Shown here piece by piece: positions 1 through 8,413 of a DNA stretch of 64,000 nt. A program made the position numbers and the translations under genes. Location of the stretch: NCBI RefSeq assembly GCF_014202335.1, contig NZ_JACHGP010000005.1, forward strand, positions 372,001-436,000, written 5' to 3'. Each line of letters starts with the position of its first letter. Positions within the stretch are counted from its first letter, which is position 1. The stretch is from Mycobacterium sp. AZCC_0083. Lineage in GTDB: Bacteria > Actinomycetota > Actinomycetes > Mycobacteriales > Mycobacteriaceae. The notes under the pieces were generated by a model. It worked only from the letters and a program-made list of their open reading frames with translations, did not search any database and had not been told where the DNA came from.

Positions 1-1014
1 GGCGTCGTTGGCGCGATCGTGCCCTGGAATGTCCCGCAAGGGATTACGTTCCTCAAAGTCGCACCCGCGTTGGCCGCGGGCTGCTCCGTCGTCCTCAAAC
101 CGGCCGAGGAAACCGTGCTCGACGCGTTCCTCATGGCCGAGGCCGCCGCCGCAGCGGGCCTACCCGACGGTGTCGTCAACGTTGTTCCCGGTGGCCGTGA
201 CGTGGGCGCCTACCTGGTCGAGCACCCGGGCGTCGACAAGGTCTCGTTTACCGGCTCCACCGCCGCGGGCCGCTGGATCGCCGAAGCGTGCGGGCGGCTG
301 CTTCGGCCGGTCACCCTCGAACTCGGCGGCAAGTCGGCGGCGATCGTCCTGGACGACGCTGACCTAGCCGCCTCGATCGAGCCCTTCTTCGGGTGCACTC
401 TGCTCAACAACGGTCAAATCTGTTGGCTCAACAGCCGGGTGCTAGTCCCCCGCAGCCGATACACCGAAATCGTCGACACCATTACCGATATGGCGCGCTC
501 GCTCAAGGTGGGCGATCCCCTCGATCCCGAGACCAAGGTCGGCCCGCTGGTGTCGAAGCGTCAGCGCGAGCGCGTCGAGGGCTACATCGCCAAAGGCAAG
601 AGTGAAGGCGCCCGAATGACCACGGGTGGTTCGCGGCCATTCGACCGAGGCTGGTTCCTCGAACCCACCGTGTTCGCCGACTTGGACAACAACGCGACGG
701 TGTCACGCGAAGAGATCTTCGGCCCAGTGCTCTCGGTCATCCCCTACTCCAACGTGCAGGAAGCCATCGCAATCGCCAACGACAGTGTCTACGGCCTTGG
801 CGGGAGTGTGTGGTCATCGGATCCCGAACGAGCCGCCAACGTCGCCCGCCGCGTTCGCTCGGGGACCGTCGGGGTCAACCACTACGTCAACGATCCCGTC
901 GCCCCGTTCGGCGGCATCAAACAGAGCGGCATGGGACGCGAACTCGGTCCCGAGGGGCTGCACGCGTTCCAGGTCTACAAGACCATCTACCTGCCGCCCC
1001 CGCCTGCCAACTGA
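1..1014 (+). CDS. Aldehyde dehydrogenase, C-terminal part (5' end outside window)
   Basis: The frame is open from the first base and encodes 337 residues of an NAD(P)+-dependent aldehyde dehydrogenase, which oxidises aldehydes to acids in the cytosol. It begins at the PWNVPQ strand of the Rossmann domain; about 150 N-terminal residues lie upstream of the window. The ELGGK glutamate motif and the NNGQIC catalytic-cysteine motif are visible, and the end (PFGGIKQSGMGRE) is typical of the family. The next gene starts 35 bp downstream, so it is probably co-transcribed with the VanB/VanA-type pair; an aldehyde released by oxidative demethylation is a plausible but unproven substrate. Confidence 0.93.
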   Translation, partial: GVVGAIVPWNVPQGITFLKVAPALAAGCSVVLKPAEETVLDAFLMAEAAAAAGLPDGVVNVVPGGRDVGAYLVEHPGVDKVSFTGSTAAGRWIAEACGRLLRPVTLELGGKSAAIVLDDADLAASIEPFFGCTLLNNGQICWLNSRVLVPRSRYTEIVDTITDMARSLKVGDPLDPETKVGPLVSKRQRERVEGYIAKGKSEGARMTTGGSRPFDRGWFLEPTVFADLDNNATVSREEIFGPVLSVIPYSNVQEAIAIANDSVYGLGGSVWSSDPERAANVARRVRSGTVGVNHYVNDPVAPFGGIKQSGMGRELGPEGLHAFQVYKTIYLPPPPAN

Positions 1015-1049
1015 TTTCGTGTCACCTCACGGATCGGAACAAGTTGCCA

Positions 1050-2045
1050 ATGTCAGCATCCACGGTCACTACACCCAGCGCTAACGTCCACGAGTTCACC
1101 ACCGACCTGGTGGTGCGGCGCCGTAGCACGCCGGCCGACGGTGTGGTGGTGCTAGACCTTGCCCACCCGGGGAACTACGACCTGCCACGTTGGGAACCGG
1201 GAGCCCACGTCGACCTGATGCTCGAAGATGGCCTCACGCGCCAGTACTCGCTGTGCGGCAATCCCGGCGATCTCGCTGTCTGGCGGGTCGGGGTTCTGCT
1301 CGATCCCAACAGTCGCGGTGGCTCGCGCTACGTTCACGAAAACCTCAAAGAGGGAACGACTCTGCGAGTTCGGGGGCCCCGCAACCACTTTCCGCTCGTC
1401 GACGCGCCGCGCTATCGCTTCATCGCCGGCGGTATTGGCATCACCCCGATTGCAGCGATGATCGAGGCCGTGCAACGAGCTGGAGGCGACTGGACGCTGC
1501 TGTACGGCGGACGGACCAGGGCGTCGATGGCCTTCGCCGACGAGCTTGCCGAACGCTACCCCGAGCGCGTGACGGTGTGGCCGCAGGACGAACGGGGTCT
1601 GCTCGACCTCGAGTCGCTTCTCAAGGATCCCGAGGATGGCACGTTGGTGTACGGCTGTGGGCCTGAGGGATTGCTCGCTGCGGTCGAACAGCATTGCACT
1701 CCATGGCCGGCAGGGGCACTTCACATCGAGCGCTTCGCCGCCAAGGCACCCACTGCGGAGCAGGCCGCCGAAGCGCTCGAGCAGTTCGAAGTGGTGTGCC
1801 AGCGCTCCGGGGTGGCATTCGAGGTGACATCCGACAAGTCGATCCTGGAAGTCCTCGAGGAAGCCGACGTTCCGATCATGGCCAGCTGCTACGAAGGCGT
1901 CTGCGGGACCTGCGAAGTGCGAGTGCTGGAGGGTACTCCCGATCACCGCGACTCGATGCTCACCGAGCCTGAAAAGAATGCCGGCGAAGTCATGCTGGTG
2001 TGCGTGTCGCGCTCGCGCACCGAAAGGTTGGTGCTGGATCTGTGA
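1050..2045 (+). CDS. VanB-type oxygenase reductase (FMN/[2Fe-2S] ferredoxin-NAD(P)H)
   Basis: A 331-residue phthalate-dioxygenase-reductase-like protein that would pass electrons from NAD(P)H through FMN to a plant-type [2Fe-2S] cluster and on to the Rieske oxygenase encoded next. Domains in order: flavin-binding barrel with RQYSLCGNP (about residues 70-80), nucleotide-binding domain with GGIGITPI (about 130), and C-terminal ferredoxin domain with CYEGVCGTC plus a distal cysteine in LVCVSRS. The ATG at 1050 is chosen because the frame upstream overlaps the dehydrogenase. Its stop overlaps the GTG of the next gene by 4 bp, indicating coupled translation. Confidence 0.92.
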   Translation: MSASTVTTPSANVHEFTTDLVVRRRSTPADGVVVLDLAHPGNYDLPRWEPGAHVDLMLEDGLTRQYSLCGNPGDLAVWRVGVLLDPNSRGGSRYVHENLKEGTTLRVRGPRNHFPLVDAPRYRFIAGGIGITPIAAMIEAVQRAGGDWTLLYGGRTRASMAFADELAERYPERVTVWPQDERGLLDLESLLKDPEDGTLVYGCGPEGLLAAVEQHCTPWPAGALHIERFAAKAPTAEQAAEALEQFEVVCQRSGVAFEVTSDKSILEVLEEADVPIMASCYEGVCGTCEVRVLEGTPDHRDSMLTEPEKNAGEVMLVCVSRSRTERLVLDL

Positions 2046-3130
2046 GCAACTACCCAATGAAGTGCTGGTACGTCGCGGCTACCTGTGACGAGATCACCGA
2101 ATCCCCCATGGGACGCCGCCTGCTCGGGAAGGACGTAGTCCTGTGGCGCGGTGCAAGCGGGTGCGTCAATGCCTTCGAAAACCGTTGCGCGCACCGGGCA
2201 TTCCCGCTGTCACATAGTCGGGTCGACGGTGACCGACTGGTCTGCGGTTACCATGGCTGCACCTACGACACCGACGGAAAATGCGTCTACACGCCGACCC
2301 AACCCCAAGTCCCGACGGGGATGAGGGTCCGTGTGTTTCCCTTGGTCGAGGAGCCGCCGTTCGTTTGGATCTGGCTGGGACCGCCCGCCGCAGCCGCGGG
2401 CGGCCAGCCGCCGCGCATGCCATGGATCAACGATCCGGCGTGGTCGACATTCGCAAGCGCGTGGCAGGTGGGCGCCAACTACATGATGGTCCACGAGCAC
2501 TATCTGGACTTCAGCTACGCCCCCGTCGTTCACACCAGAGATCTGCCTCCGGGACTCGAGACCATGGGGGCCTTCAACGATGTCGAGGTCACCGAGACGA
2601 CGGTCTCCTACACCAGAGTCTTGCCGGAACTTCCCCTCGCGGGCTGGCAGGTCGACGCGACCGGACTCGATGGTGCCCTGTCGTACAAACATCGTGAAGG
2701 CGGCACATTCGTCTCGCCGGCAATGCACCGCCAGTATTGGGAGATCGAAGCGTCGGACGGCAAGGTGTACACCACCACTCGTACGCACGGCATCACGCCC
2801 GAGACGGCAGCCTCCACCCACGTGTTCATGGAGTCGTCGCGCAACTATGCAACGGACAGCGGCGAGGTGACCGACGGTCTGAGGTCGTTCCTGGACGGAG
2901 TCAGCCAACGGGATACATCCATTCTGGAAATGGCGTCCGACCACTCGGGCTACGACGGGTGGCGCGGCGGGGTGGAGTTTCAGGCTGACGCGGCCGCCCT
3001 GCGCGCTCGACGCATCGTCGGGGTGATGCTAGCCAAAGAGGCGGGACCGTCCGCGATACGCCCCGGTCTCGCGCCCAACAGCAGGGATCACTCGCTCAGC
3101 CCATTCGAACCACTGGTGCTGGGGGGCTAA
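2042..3130 (+). CDS. VanA-type Rieske oxygenase with altered iron-ligand motif
   Basis: A 362-residue alpha subunit of a Rieske non-haem iron oxygenase of the vanillate-demethylase/LigXa type, partner of the preceding reductase. The Rieske motif is intact (C-A-H, 16 residues, C-G-Y-H, about residues 49-71). In the catalytic domain the usual D-x2-H-x4-H mononuclear iron motif reads D156-x2-Y159-x4-H164, so the first iron-binding His is Tyr (TAC at 2516-2518). This could be natural variation, an inactivating change or a sequencing error. The GTG start overlaps the upstream stop (GTGA). Substrate unknown; a methoxylated aromatic is the family expectation. Confidence 0.9.
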   Translation: MSNYPMKCWYVAATCDEITESPMGRRLLGKDVVLWRGASGCVNAFENRCAHRAFPLSHSRVDGDRLVCGYHGCTYDTDGKCVYTPTQPQVPTGMRVRVFPLVEEPPFVWIWLGPPAAAAGGQPPRMPWINDPAWSTFASAWQVGANYMMVHEHYLDFSYAPVVHTRDLPPGLETMGAFNDVEVTETTVSYTRVLPELPLAGWQVDATGLDGALSYKHREGGTFVSPAMHRQYWEIEASDGKVYTTTRTHGITPETAASTHVFMESSRNYATDSGEVTDGLRSFLDGVSQRDTSILEMASDHSGYDGWRGGVEFQADAAALRARRIVGVMLAKEAGPSAIRPGLAPNSRDHSLSPFEPLVLGG

Positions 3131-3165
3131 CCGAGCCGCCCGCGGTGGGCAAGTTCCGCCTGACG

Positions 3166-3268
3166 TCAGGCCTTGGCCAGCTGCTTCTGCTCGTCCATTC
3201 GCGCCCACTCCTCGCGCGGCCGGATCGACACGTCGACGTCAGTTGCCTTGGCGCGCACACCGGCGACG
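3166..3268 (-). pseudogene. Unidentified C-terminal gene fragment
   Basis: On the minus strand about 33 codons read like the charged tail of a real protein (SIRPREEWARMDEQKQLAKA, then TGA at 3166-3168) but lose sense upstream. I do not recognise the parent family. It lies in a 750-bp stretch without an intact gene, next to two other remnants, and is interpreted as debris of a lost catabolic gene. Confidence 0.35.
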
Positions 3269-3346
3269 GTCGACGGCGGGCTGCGCGGGCGAGCGCCTCG
3301 GCGGGTATCGCGGTCCTGCGGATGCAAAGGGCTCTCAGCAGCCGGG

Positions 3347-3510
3347 TCACAGCAGGTCCATCTCCAGCCGTGACCGCAGTTCGTCGACCGAGATCCCGTA
3401 CGTCTCTCGGTCCCGTGACCGTGCCTCGGGACGGGTCGATCTCGAACACCTCATGATCGGTGTACACCCGGCTCACACAGCACAATCCGGTGAGCGGATA
3501 GCTGCACTGC
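3347..3510 (-). pseudogene. 3-oxoacid CoA-transferase subunit B, decayed C-terminal remnant
   Basis: The minus strand encodes the end of a PcaJ/ScoB-type CoA-transferase beta subunit, which in beta-ketoadipate catabolism moves CoA from succinyl-CoA to 3-oxoadipate. One frame gives CSYPLTGLCCVSRVYTDHEV and FEIDPSRGTVT; the family ending continues in another frame as GISVDELRSRLEMDLL before TGA at 3347-3349. A frameshift therefore lies within the last 40 codons and the N-terminal bulk is missing. It overlaps nothing intact and cannot make a functional subunit. Confidence 0.6.
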
Positions 3511-3516
3511 GGCGAC

Positions 3517-3789
3517 GTGTTCGCGGGGCTGACCCGCGTTACCGCGCACACCATCACGCACCCGCCGCTTCTGGCCTCACAGCTGGAGCGCATCCGACGC
3601 GACGGCGTAGCCACCACCGCCGAGGAGAGGACGCTGGGCGCCTGCTCACTTGCCGTTCCGGTGACCCGGCCGTCCGACGGTTCGGTCGTCGCCGCCATCG
3701 GTGCGGTGGTGTCGAACCTCAAGCGCGACCGCCAGCGACTGCTCGGCGCGTTGCAGGTTGCGGCCAGTGGCATAGGCCGACTCCTGTGA
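3517..3789 (+). pseudogene. IclR-family regulator, C-terminal fragment
   Basis: Ninety codons match the end of the IclR effector-binding domain: TAHTIT, then a charged helix ending LERIRRDGVATTAEE, then the closing SLAVPVTRPSDGSVVAAIG strand region. The helix-turn-helix half and most of the ligand domain are absent, and no ribosome binding site precedes it. IclR proteins commonly control aromatic catabolic operons, which fits the adjacent CoA-transferase remnant and the VanAB-type genes. It is read as debris of a regulator, not a gene. Confidence 0.6.
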
Positions 3790-3877
3790 ACGACCGTGAC
3801 GCCCTCCACCCAAGTCGATCCTGCGGTAAGGGTGCGGAAGTGCGAGTGGCCCACACCCGTACCGCAGAGTGGACGCG

Positions 3878-4885
3878 CTACACGCGGATCACCAGCTTGC
3901 CGGTGTTGTGTCCTGAGTACAGATCTTCGATGGACCTCGGTGCGGTCTCGATGCCGTCGTAGACGTCTTCGCGGTAAGTGAGGCGGCCATCTCGAATCCA
4001 GCAGGCAAGGTCACCGATCGCCTCGTCGAACCGCGCCGCATAGTCAGCGGTCAAGAAGCCCTGCATGGTGGCGCGCTTGACCAGCAGGTGCCGCTCGGGC
4101 CTCGGTCCGTGATTCCACGGCTCCCAGCTCGGGTACGACGCGGTCCCGCAGATCGCGATGCGGGCGTGCAGGTTGACGAGGCCCAACACCGCGTCGTGGA
4201 TGACGCCCGAGGTGTTGTCGAAGAAGGCGTCGATCCCATCGGGGCAGTTCTCGGAGAGGGCGGTCGCCAGATCGTCGGAACTCTTGTAGTCGATGGCGGC
4301 GTCGTAGCCGAACTCGTCAACGCATAGGCGAACCTTGTCGGCCCCGCCTGCCACTCCAACTGTGCGGCAGCCCTTGATCTTTGCGATCTGTCCGACGGCT
4401 GACCCCACCGAGCCAGCCGCCGTCGATACGACGACTGTCTCGCCCGCTACGGGGCGCAGCACGTCGAGTAGCCCGAAGTACGCCGTGAGCCCATTCAAGC
4501 CGAGCACGCCGAGCGACAGCGACAGCGGTAGGTCGTGCTCGCCGACCTTGCGCCACACCTGCGCCGGAGTCGCCGCGGCGTACGCCTGCCATCCGAACAG
4601 ACCCATGACGCGGTCGCCGATCGCATACGCGTCGTTGCGGGACTCGACGACTTCCCCCGCGGCGAAGGCACGCATGGTGTCGCCGATCTGGACGGGTGGC
4701 GCGTAGTTGTTGCGATCGGTGATCCAGCCCCGCATCGCGGGATCAGCCGAAAGGAATTCGTTGCGGACGAGGAACGCGCCGTCGTCGAGCGGTGGCACCG
4801 CGGCCTCTCGCAACCCGAAGTCGGCGGCTCTTGGGATTCCGGTGGGACGAGAACGTAACCACACCTGTCGATTTGACGTGCTCAT
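3878..4885 (-). CDS. MDR-superfamily NADP-dependent oxidoreductase (CurA/leukotriene B4 dehydrogenase type)
   Basis: A 335-residue zinc-independent medium-chain reductase of the prostaglandin-reductase/CurA group, which reduces activated C=C bonds with NADPH. The N-terminal GroES-like part contains FLSADPAMRGW, typical of this group, and the Rossmann part has the AGSVGSAVGQIAK nucleotide motif near residue 155. No zinc-ligand cysteines are evident. Its ATG overlaps the stop of the upstream SDR by 4 bp, and it is the last gene of a three-gene minus-strand operon (SnoaL-like, SDR, MDR). The substrate is unknown; a ring-cleavage or lipid-derived enone is plausible. Confidence 0.9.
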   Translation of the reverse strand: MSTSNRQVWLRSRPTGIPRAADFGLREAAVPPLDDGAFLVRNEFLSADPAMRGWITDRNNYAPPVQIGDTMRAFAAGEVVESRNDAYAIGDRVMGLFGWQAYAAATPAQVWRKVGEHDLPLSLSLGVLGLNGLTAYFGLLDVLRPVAGETVVVSTAAGSVGSAVGQIAKIKGCRTVGVAGGADKVRLCVDEFGYDAAIDYKSSDDLATALSENCPDGIDAFFDNTSGVIHDAVLGLVNLHARIAICGTASYPSWEPWNHGPRPERHLLVKRATMQGFLTADYAARFDEAIGDLACWIRDGRLTYREDVYDGIETAPRSIEDLYSGHNTGKLVIRV

Positions 4886-5694
4886 GCGAGTGCCCCGACT
4901 CCGCTGCGCGCCGAGACTCCGTTGAATCGGCGCAACACCGCACGTGGTGTGGCACCGATCAAGACGGCTGCGATCCGGTAGCTCGTGCTCGGAATCGACA
5001 CCGCCCTTCCCTTGCGGGCGGCCCGTAACGTGGTCTTGGCCACGAATTCCGGCTTGAGCGTGGCGAATCCGGGTATGCCTTCGAGGTGATGCGCGTCGGC
5101 GCGGTCCATGAACTCGGTCGCCACGATGCCGGGCAGCGCCACGGTGACGGTGACTCCAGTGCCGCGGAGCTCCTCGTGCAGGGCTTCGGAGAAGCTGCTG
5201 ACGAACGCCTTGCTGGCAGCGTAGGTGGCGCTGCCAGGGAAGGGCGCCAGCGCCATGATCGACGAGACGTTCAAGACGGTGCCCGTTCCGTGGCGGGCCA
5301 TGCTGGCGGCTGCGGCGTGTGACAAACGCACCAGCGCACCGATGTTGAGGTCGATCACGCTTAGTTCGCCGTCGACCGTGTTCCGTTGAAACGCACCGAA
5401 GGACCCCATGCCGGCGTTGTTGATCACGAGGTCAAGCCTCGGTGAACTGGACAGCCGGTCCTCGACGTGCGCGAGTTGACTCGGATCGGACAGATCGGCC
5501 GCAAGCACTTCGACGTCGACTCCGTGATCGGTCCGGAGTTCCTGAGCCAGTTTCTCCAGCCGCTCGACGTTGCGGGCGACGAGCACCAGTTTCGTTCCCT
5601 GCGCCGCCAGTTCCCGGGCGTATGCGGTGCCGATGCCCGCCGAGGCGCCGGTGACCAGTGCTCGTTCCCACCTGCGCTTGATTCGCACGGCCAT
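4882..5694 (-). CDS. Short-chain dehydrogenase/reductase
   Basis: A 270-residue classical SDR. The cofactor motif TGASAGIG lies near residue 17, NNAGMGSFG near 90, and the catalytic Ser, Tyr and Lys are in VSSIMAL and YAASKAF (about 140-165). The extended C-terminus with FATLKPEFVAK and a basic tail resembles membrane-associated mycobacterial SDRs. It is the middle gene of the minus-strand operon, 1 bp after the SnoaL-like gene and overlapping the MDR gene by 4 bp. It probably oxidises or reduces a hydroxyl/keto intermediate of the same pathway. Confidence 0.9.
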   Translation of the reverse strand: MAVRIKRRWERALVTGASAGIGTAYARELAAQGTKLVLVARNVERLEKLAQELRTDHGVDVEVLAADLSDPSQLAHVEDRLSSSPRLDLVINNAGMGSFGAFQRNTVDGELSVIDLNIGALVRLSHAAAASMARHGTGTVLNVSSIMALAPFPGSATYAASKAFVSSFSEALHEELRGTGVTVTVALPGIVATEFMDRADAHHLEGIPGFATLKPEFVAKTTLRAARKGRAVSIPSTSYRIAAVLIGATPRAVLRRFNGVSARSGVGALA

Positions 5695-5695
5695 G

Positions 5696-6211
5696 TCAGT
5701 TCCATCCTTCGCGACGGGTCAGCGTGCGGACGAGGCGGTTGATGCGCACACGGGTGCGAAACATGCCAAGGGCCAGGCGTTCTGCCCGTGATCCTTCTGC
5801 CGGGACGACGCCGAGGTCGCGTCCAAGCTTGTTCATGTCGGTGTACACCGTGAGCCGCTTGACCAGGCCGTTCTCGATCTCGAAGAAGCCGGCGGCAGGC
5901 GAATCGAATCGGGCGCCGTTGGCGGGCAAGCCCTGAAAGTCTGCGCCGGTGAACGTTCCGCGCCGTATCCACTCGACCGCGACGACCTGGTCGACGGCCA
6001 TCACCCGGGTTACCTCGATCTCCAGGTCGGGGAACGCCGCGACCAGTGCAGCGGCGAACGCCAGTTCGTCGTCGATGCCTTCCATCGGTGGCGCCCCTGG
6101 CAGCAGTTCGACAATGTCCTCGGCGCACACCCGCCTGAACGCTTCCAAGTCATGACGTCCGAGTGCGTCCAAGAAGCTAGCGACGACCTGCTCTGGCGTA
6201 CGTACGTCCAT
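5696..6211 (-). CDS. SnoaL/NTF2-like protein (limonene-epoxide-hydrolase-type fold)
   Basis: A 171-residue protein whose first 120 residues look like the cone-shaped SnoaL/NTF2 fold used by small isomerases, cyclases and epoxide hydrolases: PEQVVASFLDALGRHDLEAF at the start, later GIDDELAFAAALVAAFPDLE and VAVEWIRRGTFTGADFQG. The C-terminal 35 residues are basic and lie outside the fold. It is the first gene of the three-gene operon with SDR and MDR enzymes. A palindrome 30 bp upstream of its start (6241-6265) is a candidate operator. The reaction cannot be assigned. Confidence 0.8.
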   Translation of the reverse strand: MDVRTPEQVVASFLDALGRHDLEAFRRVCAEDIVELLPGAPPMEGIDDELAFAAALVAAFPDLEIEVTRVMAVDQVVAVEWIRRGTFTGADFQGLPANGARFDSPAAGFFEIENGLVKRLTVYTDMNKLGRDLGVVPAEGSRAERLALGMFRTRVRINRLVRTLTRREGWN

Positions 6212-6240
6212 GCGGTCAGCGTACGCCGTATATGCTATCT

Positions 6241-6265
6241 GTCAAATAACTGCCTGTTGTTTGAC
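6241..6265. promoter_or_regulatory. Candidate operator: inverted repeat upstream of SnoaL-SDR-MDR operon
   Basis: GTCAAATAA, 7 bp, TTGTTTGAC: nine-base arms with one mismatch. It lies 30 bp before the SnoaL-like start codon and 17 bp after the end of the neighbouring VOC gene. GACAAATAA at 6263-6271 also occurs, on the minus strand, in the palindrome at 9180-9199 beside the TetR gene, suggesting one regulator for both sites. Confidence 0.45.
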
Positions 6266-6282
6266 AAATAATCGATGCGCGC

Positions 6283-7419
6283 TCACGCCCTGGCGCCCTT
6301 CGCCATCGCGGCCAGCTTCGACAGTGTGTAGTCGTTGTCGCCGCGCAGCCCGGATGCCACCTCGCGCACCAACTTCAGCGAGGGCTTGGCGCCGAGGAAT
6401 TCGGCGGGCACCCTTGGCCCCCATTGGGCGAGGCTGGACGCGGTCAGCGGCTCCCAGCCGGGTTGGAGGCTGTTGTCGAACATGTCGCCGTCGGTGAAGT
6501 ACTCGACGAAGATCCTGTCCGGATCGGTCCAATAGTCGAAGATCTGGCTGCCGAGGGTGTGGCGACCGATGCCCCACGCCCGGTGATAGCCCTTCTCCAG
6601 TAGGTATTCCCCGCCCGCGGCGATCGCGTCGAAGTCGGTGACCTGGTAGGCCGAGTGCGCGTACCCGGCGGCCGGGCCGAGCACCAGCGCAAGGGTGTGG
6701 TGGTCGGCGGGCACAGTTCCGCGATCGCAGCGGATGAACGCCATCACCGGCCCGAGATCGCGCCGCCCAGGCGGGAATTGGAAGTCGCTGACGATCATCC
6801 CGAACGTGTCCAGGTACCAGTTCAACGTGTGGACGAAGTGCGGCGTCTGCAGCACGACGTGCCCGAGTCGCTGCACGGGCGCAGGCGCCCTCGGCGGACG
6901 CTGAGTGATGTTCACCCGCGGTTGCGCAGTGCCGACGTTGAGGACCTGAGGTGCGAGTTCGGGAAGCTCGGCCAGTTCGTCGTCGACATGGGCCACGGCG
7001 ACGGCGAACCCGCTGGGGTCGCTCAGGCGCACGACACTTCCGCTGATCACGTCACCCAACGGCTGCACTCGGGTGCCGGTGGCCCGTGCCAGCCGCTGCA
7101 GGTCCTCTCGGTCGGCTGACTTGAACGTGGGTCCGACGAACCGGGAGCTGATCCCCTTGCGGATCACCACGGCGGGCGTGCCCGGCAGGGAACCGCGCAG
7201 GTACAACGCGTCGGGCTTGGACGCGGCGACGACGAAACCGAAGTCGCGAGCGAAGGTTTCGGCGCGCTTGAGATCGGGTTTGACGAACTCCAGCCAGGCC
7301 AGGTCGGTCACCTTGATGATCGGGTTCAGGCAGCGCCCGGTGTGCTCACCGCGGTTGGCGCCGTGTTCGCTGTGCAGGTCGGCGTGGCCGTCGACAGGAT
7401 GTCCGTCAGCCATGGTCAT
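6283..7419 (-). CDS. VOC-family protein, type I extradiol dioxygenase-like
   Basis: A 378-residue two-module vicinal-oxygen-chelate protein resembling 2,3-dihydroxybiphenyl/catechol extradiol dioxygenases, which open catechol rings next to the hydroxyls using Fe(II). The second module keeps the expected metal triad: His187 (LGHVVLQTPHF), His241 (ADHHTLALV) and Glu306 (IFVEYFTDGD). An N-terminal His-rich extension of about 30 residues precedes the first module. ATG codons at 7419 and 7413 are both possible starts. It is divergent from the FAH-family hydrolase at 7486, and this pairing (ring cleavage, then hydrolysis) suggests a meta-cleavage route. Confidence 0.88.
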   Translation of the reverse strand: MTMADGHPVDGHADLHSEHGANRGEHTGRCLNPIIKVTDLAWLEFVKPDLKRAETFARDFGFVVAASKPDALYLRGSLPGTPAVVIRKGISSRFVGPTFKSADREDLQRLARATGTRVQPLGDVISGSVVRLSDPSGFAVAVAHVDDELAELPELAPQVLNVGTAQPRVNITQRPPRAPAPVQRLGHVVLQTPHFVHTLNWYLDTFGMIVSDFQFPPGRRDLGPVMAFIRCDRGTVPADHHTLALVLGPAAGYAHSAYQVTDFDAIAAGGEYLLEKGYHRAWGIGRHTLGSQIFDYWTDPDRIFVEYFTDGDMFDNSLQPGWEPLTASSLAQWGPRVPAEFLGAKPSLKLVREVASGLRGDNDYTLSKLAAMAKGARA

Positions 7420-7485
7420 TCATAACATGATAGTCGTCAAAATAAAACTAGCCATACGACAATGGCACACGTATGGTTGGTGTTC

Positions 7486-8397
7486 ATGAAACTCGCAACA
7501 CTCAAGAACGGCACCGGCGTCGTGGTCGTCGACCACCAGGTCGTCGCCCTTGCCAGTCTCGACGGCGTGCCCGATGACGTCATCGCAGTGCTGGCCGGCG
7601 GGCCTCAGCTGGCCTCCAACGTGTCGCGCAAGGCGGCCAACGCCGCTCAGCGCAGCCCGCTGGTCGAAGCCGATCTCGGCGCGCCGATCCCCCACCCATC
7701 GAAGTATCTGGCGATCGGGTTCAACTACAAGTCCCATCTCACCGAAATCCAGGAAGCCGCAACGCAACCGCGGTTCGCCGAGGCGATGAAGCGCTTCGGT
7801 CACCTGCGCCAGGCGTACGCCGACCAGCAGCTGCCGACGTTCTTCAACAAGCAGGTGTCATGTATCGCCGGACCCTACGACCCGATCCTGGCGCCGTATG
7901 ACTCGGAGATGCTCGACTTCGAAGGTGAGCTGGTCGCCGTGATCGGGCGGAGGCTGCGTCGCGCCGACCCTGCCACCGCGCTCGCCGCGGTCGCCGGATA
8001 CACCGTGGGCAACGACGTATCGGTGCGTGACTGGCAGCAGGACACGCCAACCATGTGGCCAGGCAAGAGCTTTGACACGCACGGACCCATCGGACCGTGG
8101 ATCGTCACCCCCGACGAGCTCAACCCCGACGACGCCAGGATCCGCACATGGGTGGACGGGGATCTGCGCCAAGACGGTTCGACAGCCGAGATGATCACGG
8201 GGGTCGCCGACATGGTCTCGGCCCTTTCGAAGGTATGCACGCTGGAACCCGGCGACCTGGTGGCGACCGGAACCCCCGGCGGTGTTGGTCTGTTCAGCGG
8301 CCGCATGCTGCGTCCAGGCCAGAGCGTGCGCATCGAGATCGAGGGCATCGGGGCGATCGAGAATCGGGTTGTCGCCGAAAACCCGCCGGGTGAATGA
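7486..8397 (+). CDS. Fumarylacetoacetate hydrolase-family protein
   Basis: A 303-residue FAH-family enzyme; members hydrolyse acylpyruvates or hydrate/decarboxylate 2-hydroxydienoates after ring cleavage. The metal-binding core is clear: IGFNYKSH (about residue 82), DFEGELVAVIG with the acidic ligands (about 146), SVRDWQQDTP and PGKSFDTHGPIGPW (about 180-205), and the closing ATGTPGGVG. The ATG at 7486 is preferred over an in-frame ATG 24 bp upstream, because MKLATLKNG is the usual family N-terminus. It shares a 66-bp divergent promoter region with the VOC gene; GTCAAAATAA (7436-7445) there resembles the candidate operators at 6241 and 9180. Confidence 0.92.
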   Translation: MKLATLKNGTGVVVVDHQVVALASLDGVPDDVIAVLAGGPQLASNVSRKAANAAQRSPLVEADLGAPIPHPSKYLAIGFNYKSHLTEIQEAATQPRFAEAMKRFGHLRQAYADQQLPTFFNKQVSCIAGPYDPILAPYDSEMLDFEGELVAVIGRRLRRADPATALAAVAGYTVGNDVSVRDWQQDTPTMWPGKSFDTHGPIGPWIVTPDELNPDDARIRTWVDGDLRQDGSTAEMITGVADMVSALSKVCTLEPGDLVATGTPGGVGLFSGRMLRPGQSVRIEIEGIGAIENRVVAENPPGE

Positions 8398-8413
8398 TGC
8401 GGTGCGGCTGAGC

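Noticed and set aside
1152..2057. Long minus-strand reading frame opposite the VanB-type gene
   Set aside because: An antisense shadow of a GC-rich gene: Arg/His/Pro-rich, no domain, and fully opposite a clear coding sequence. The same holds for other long antisense frames in the window.
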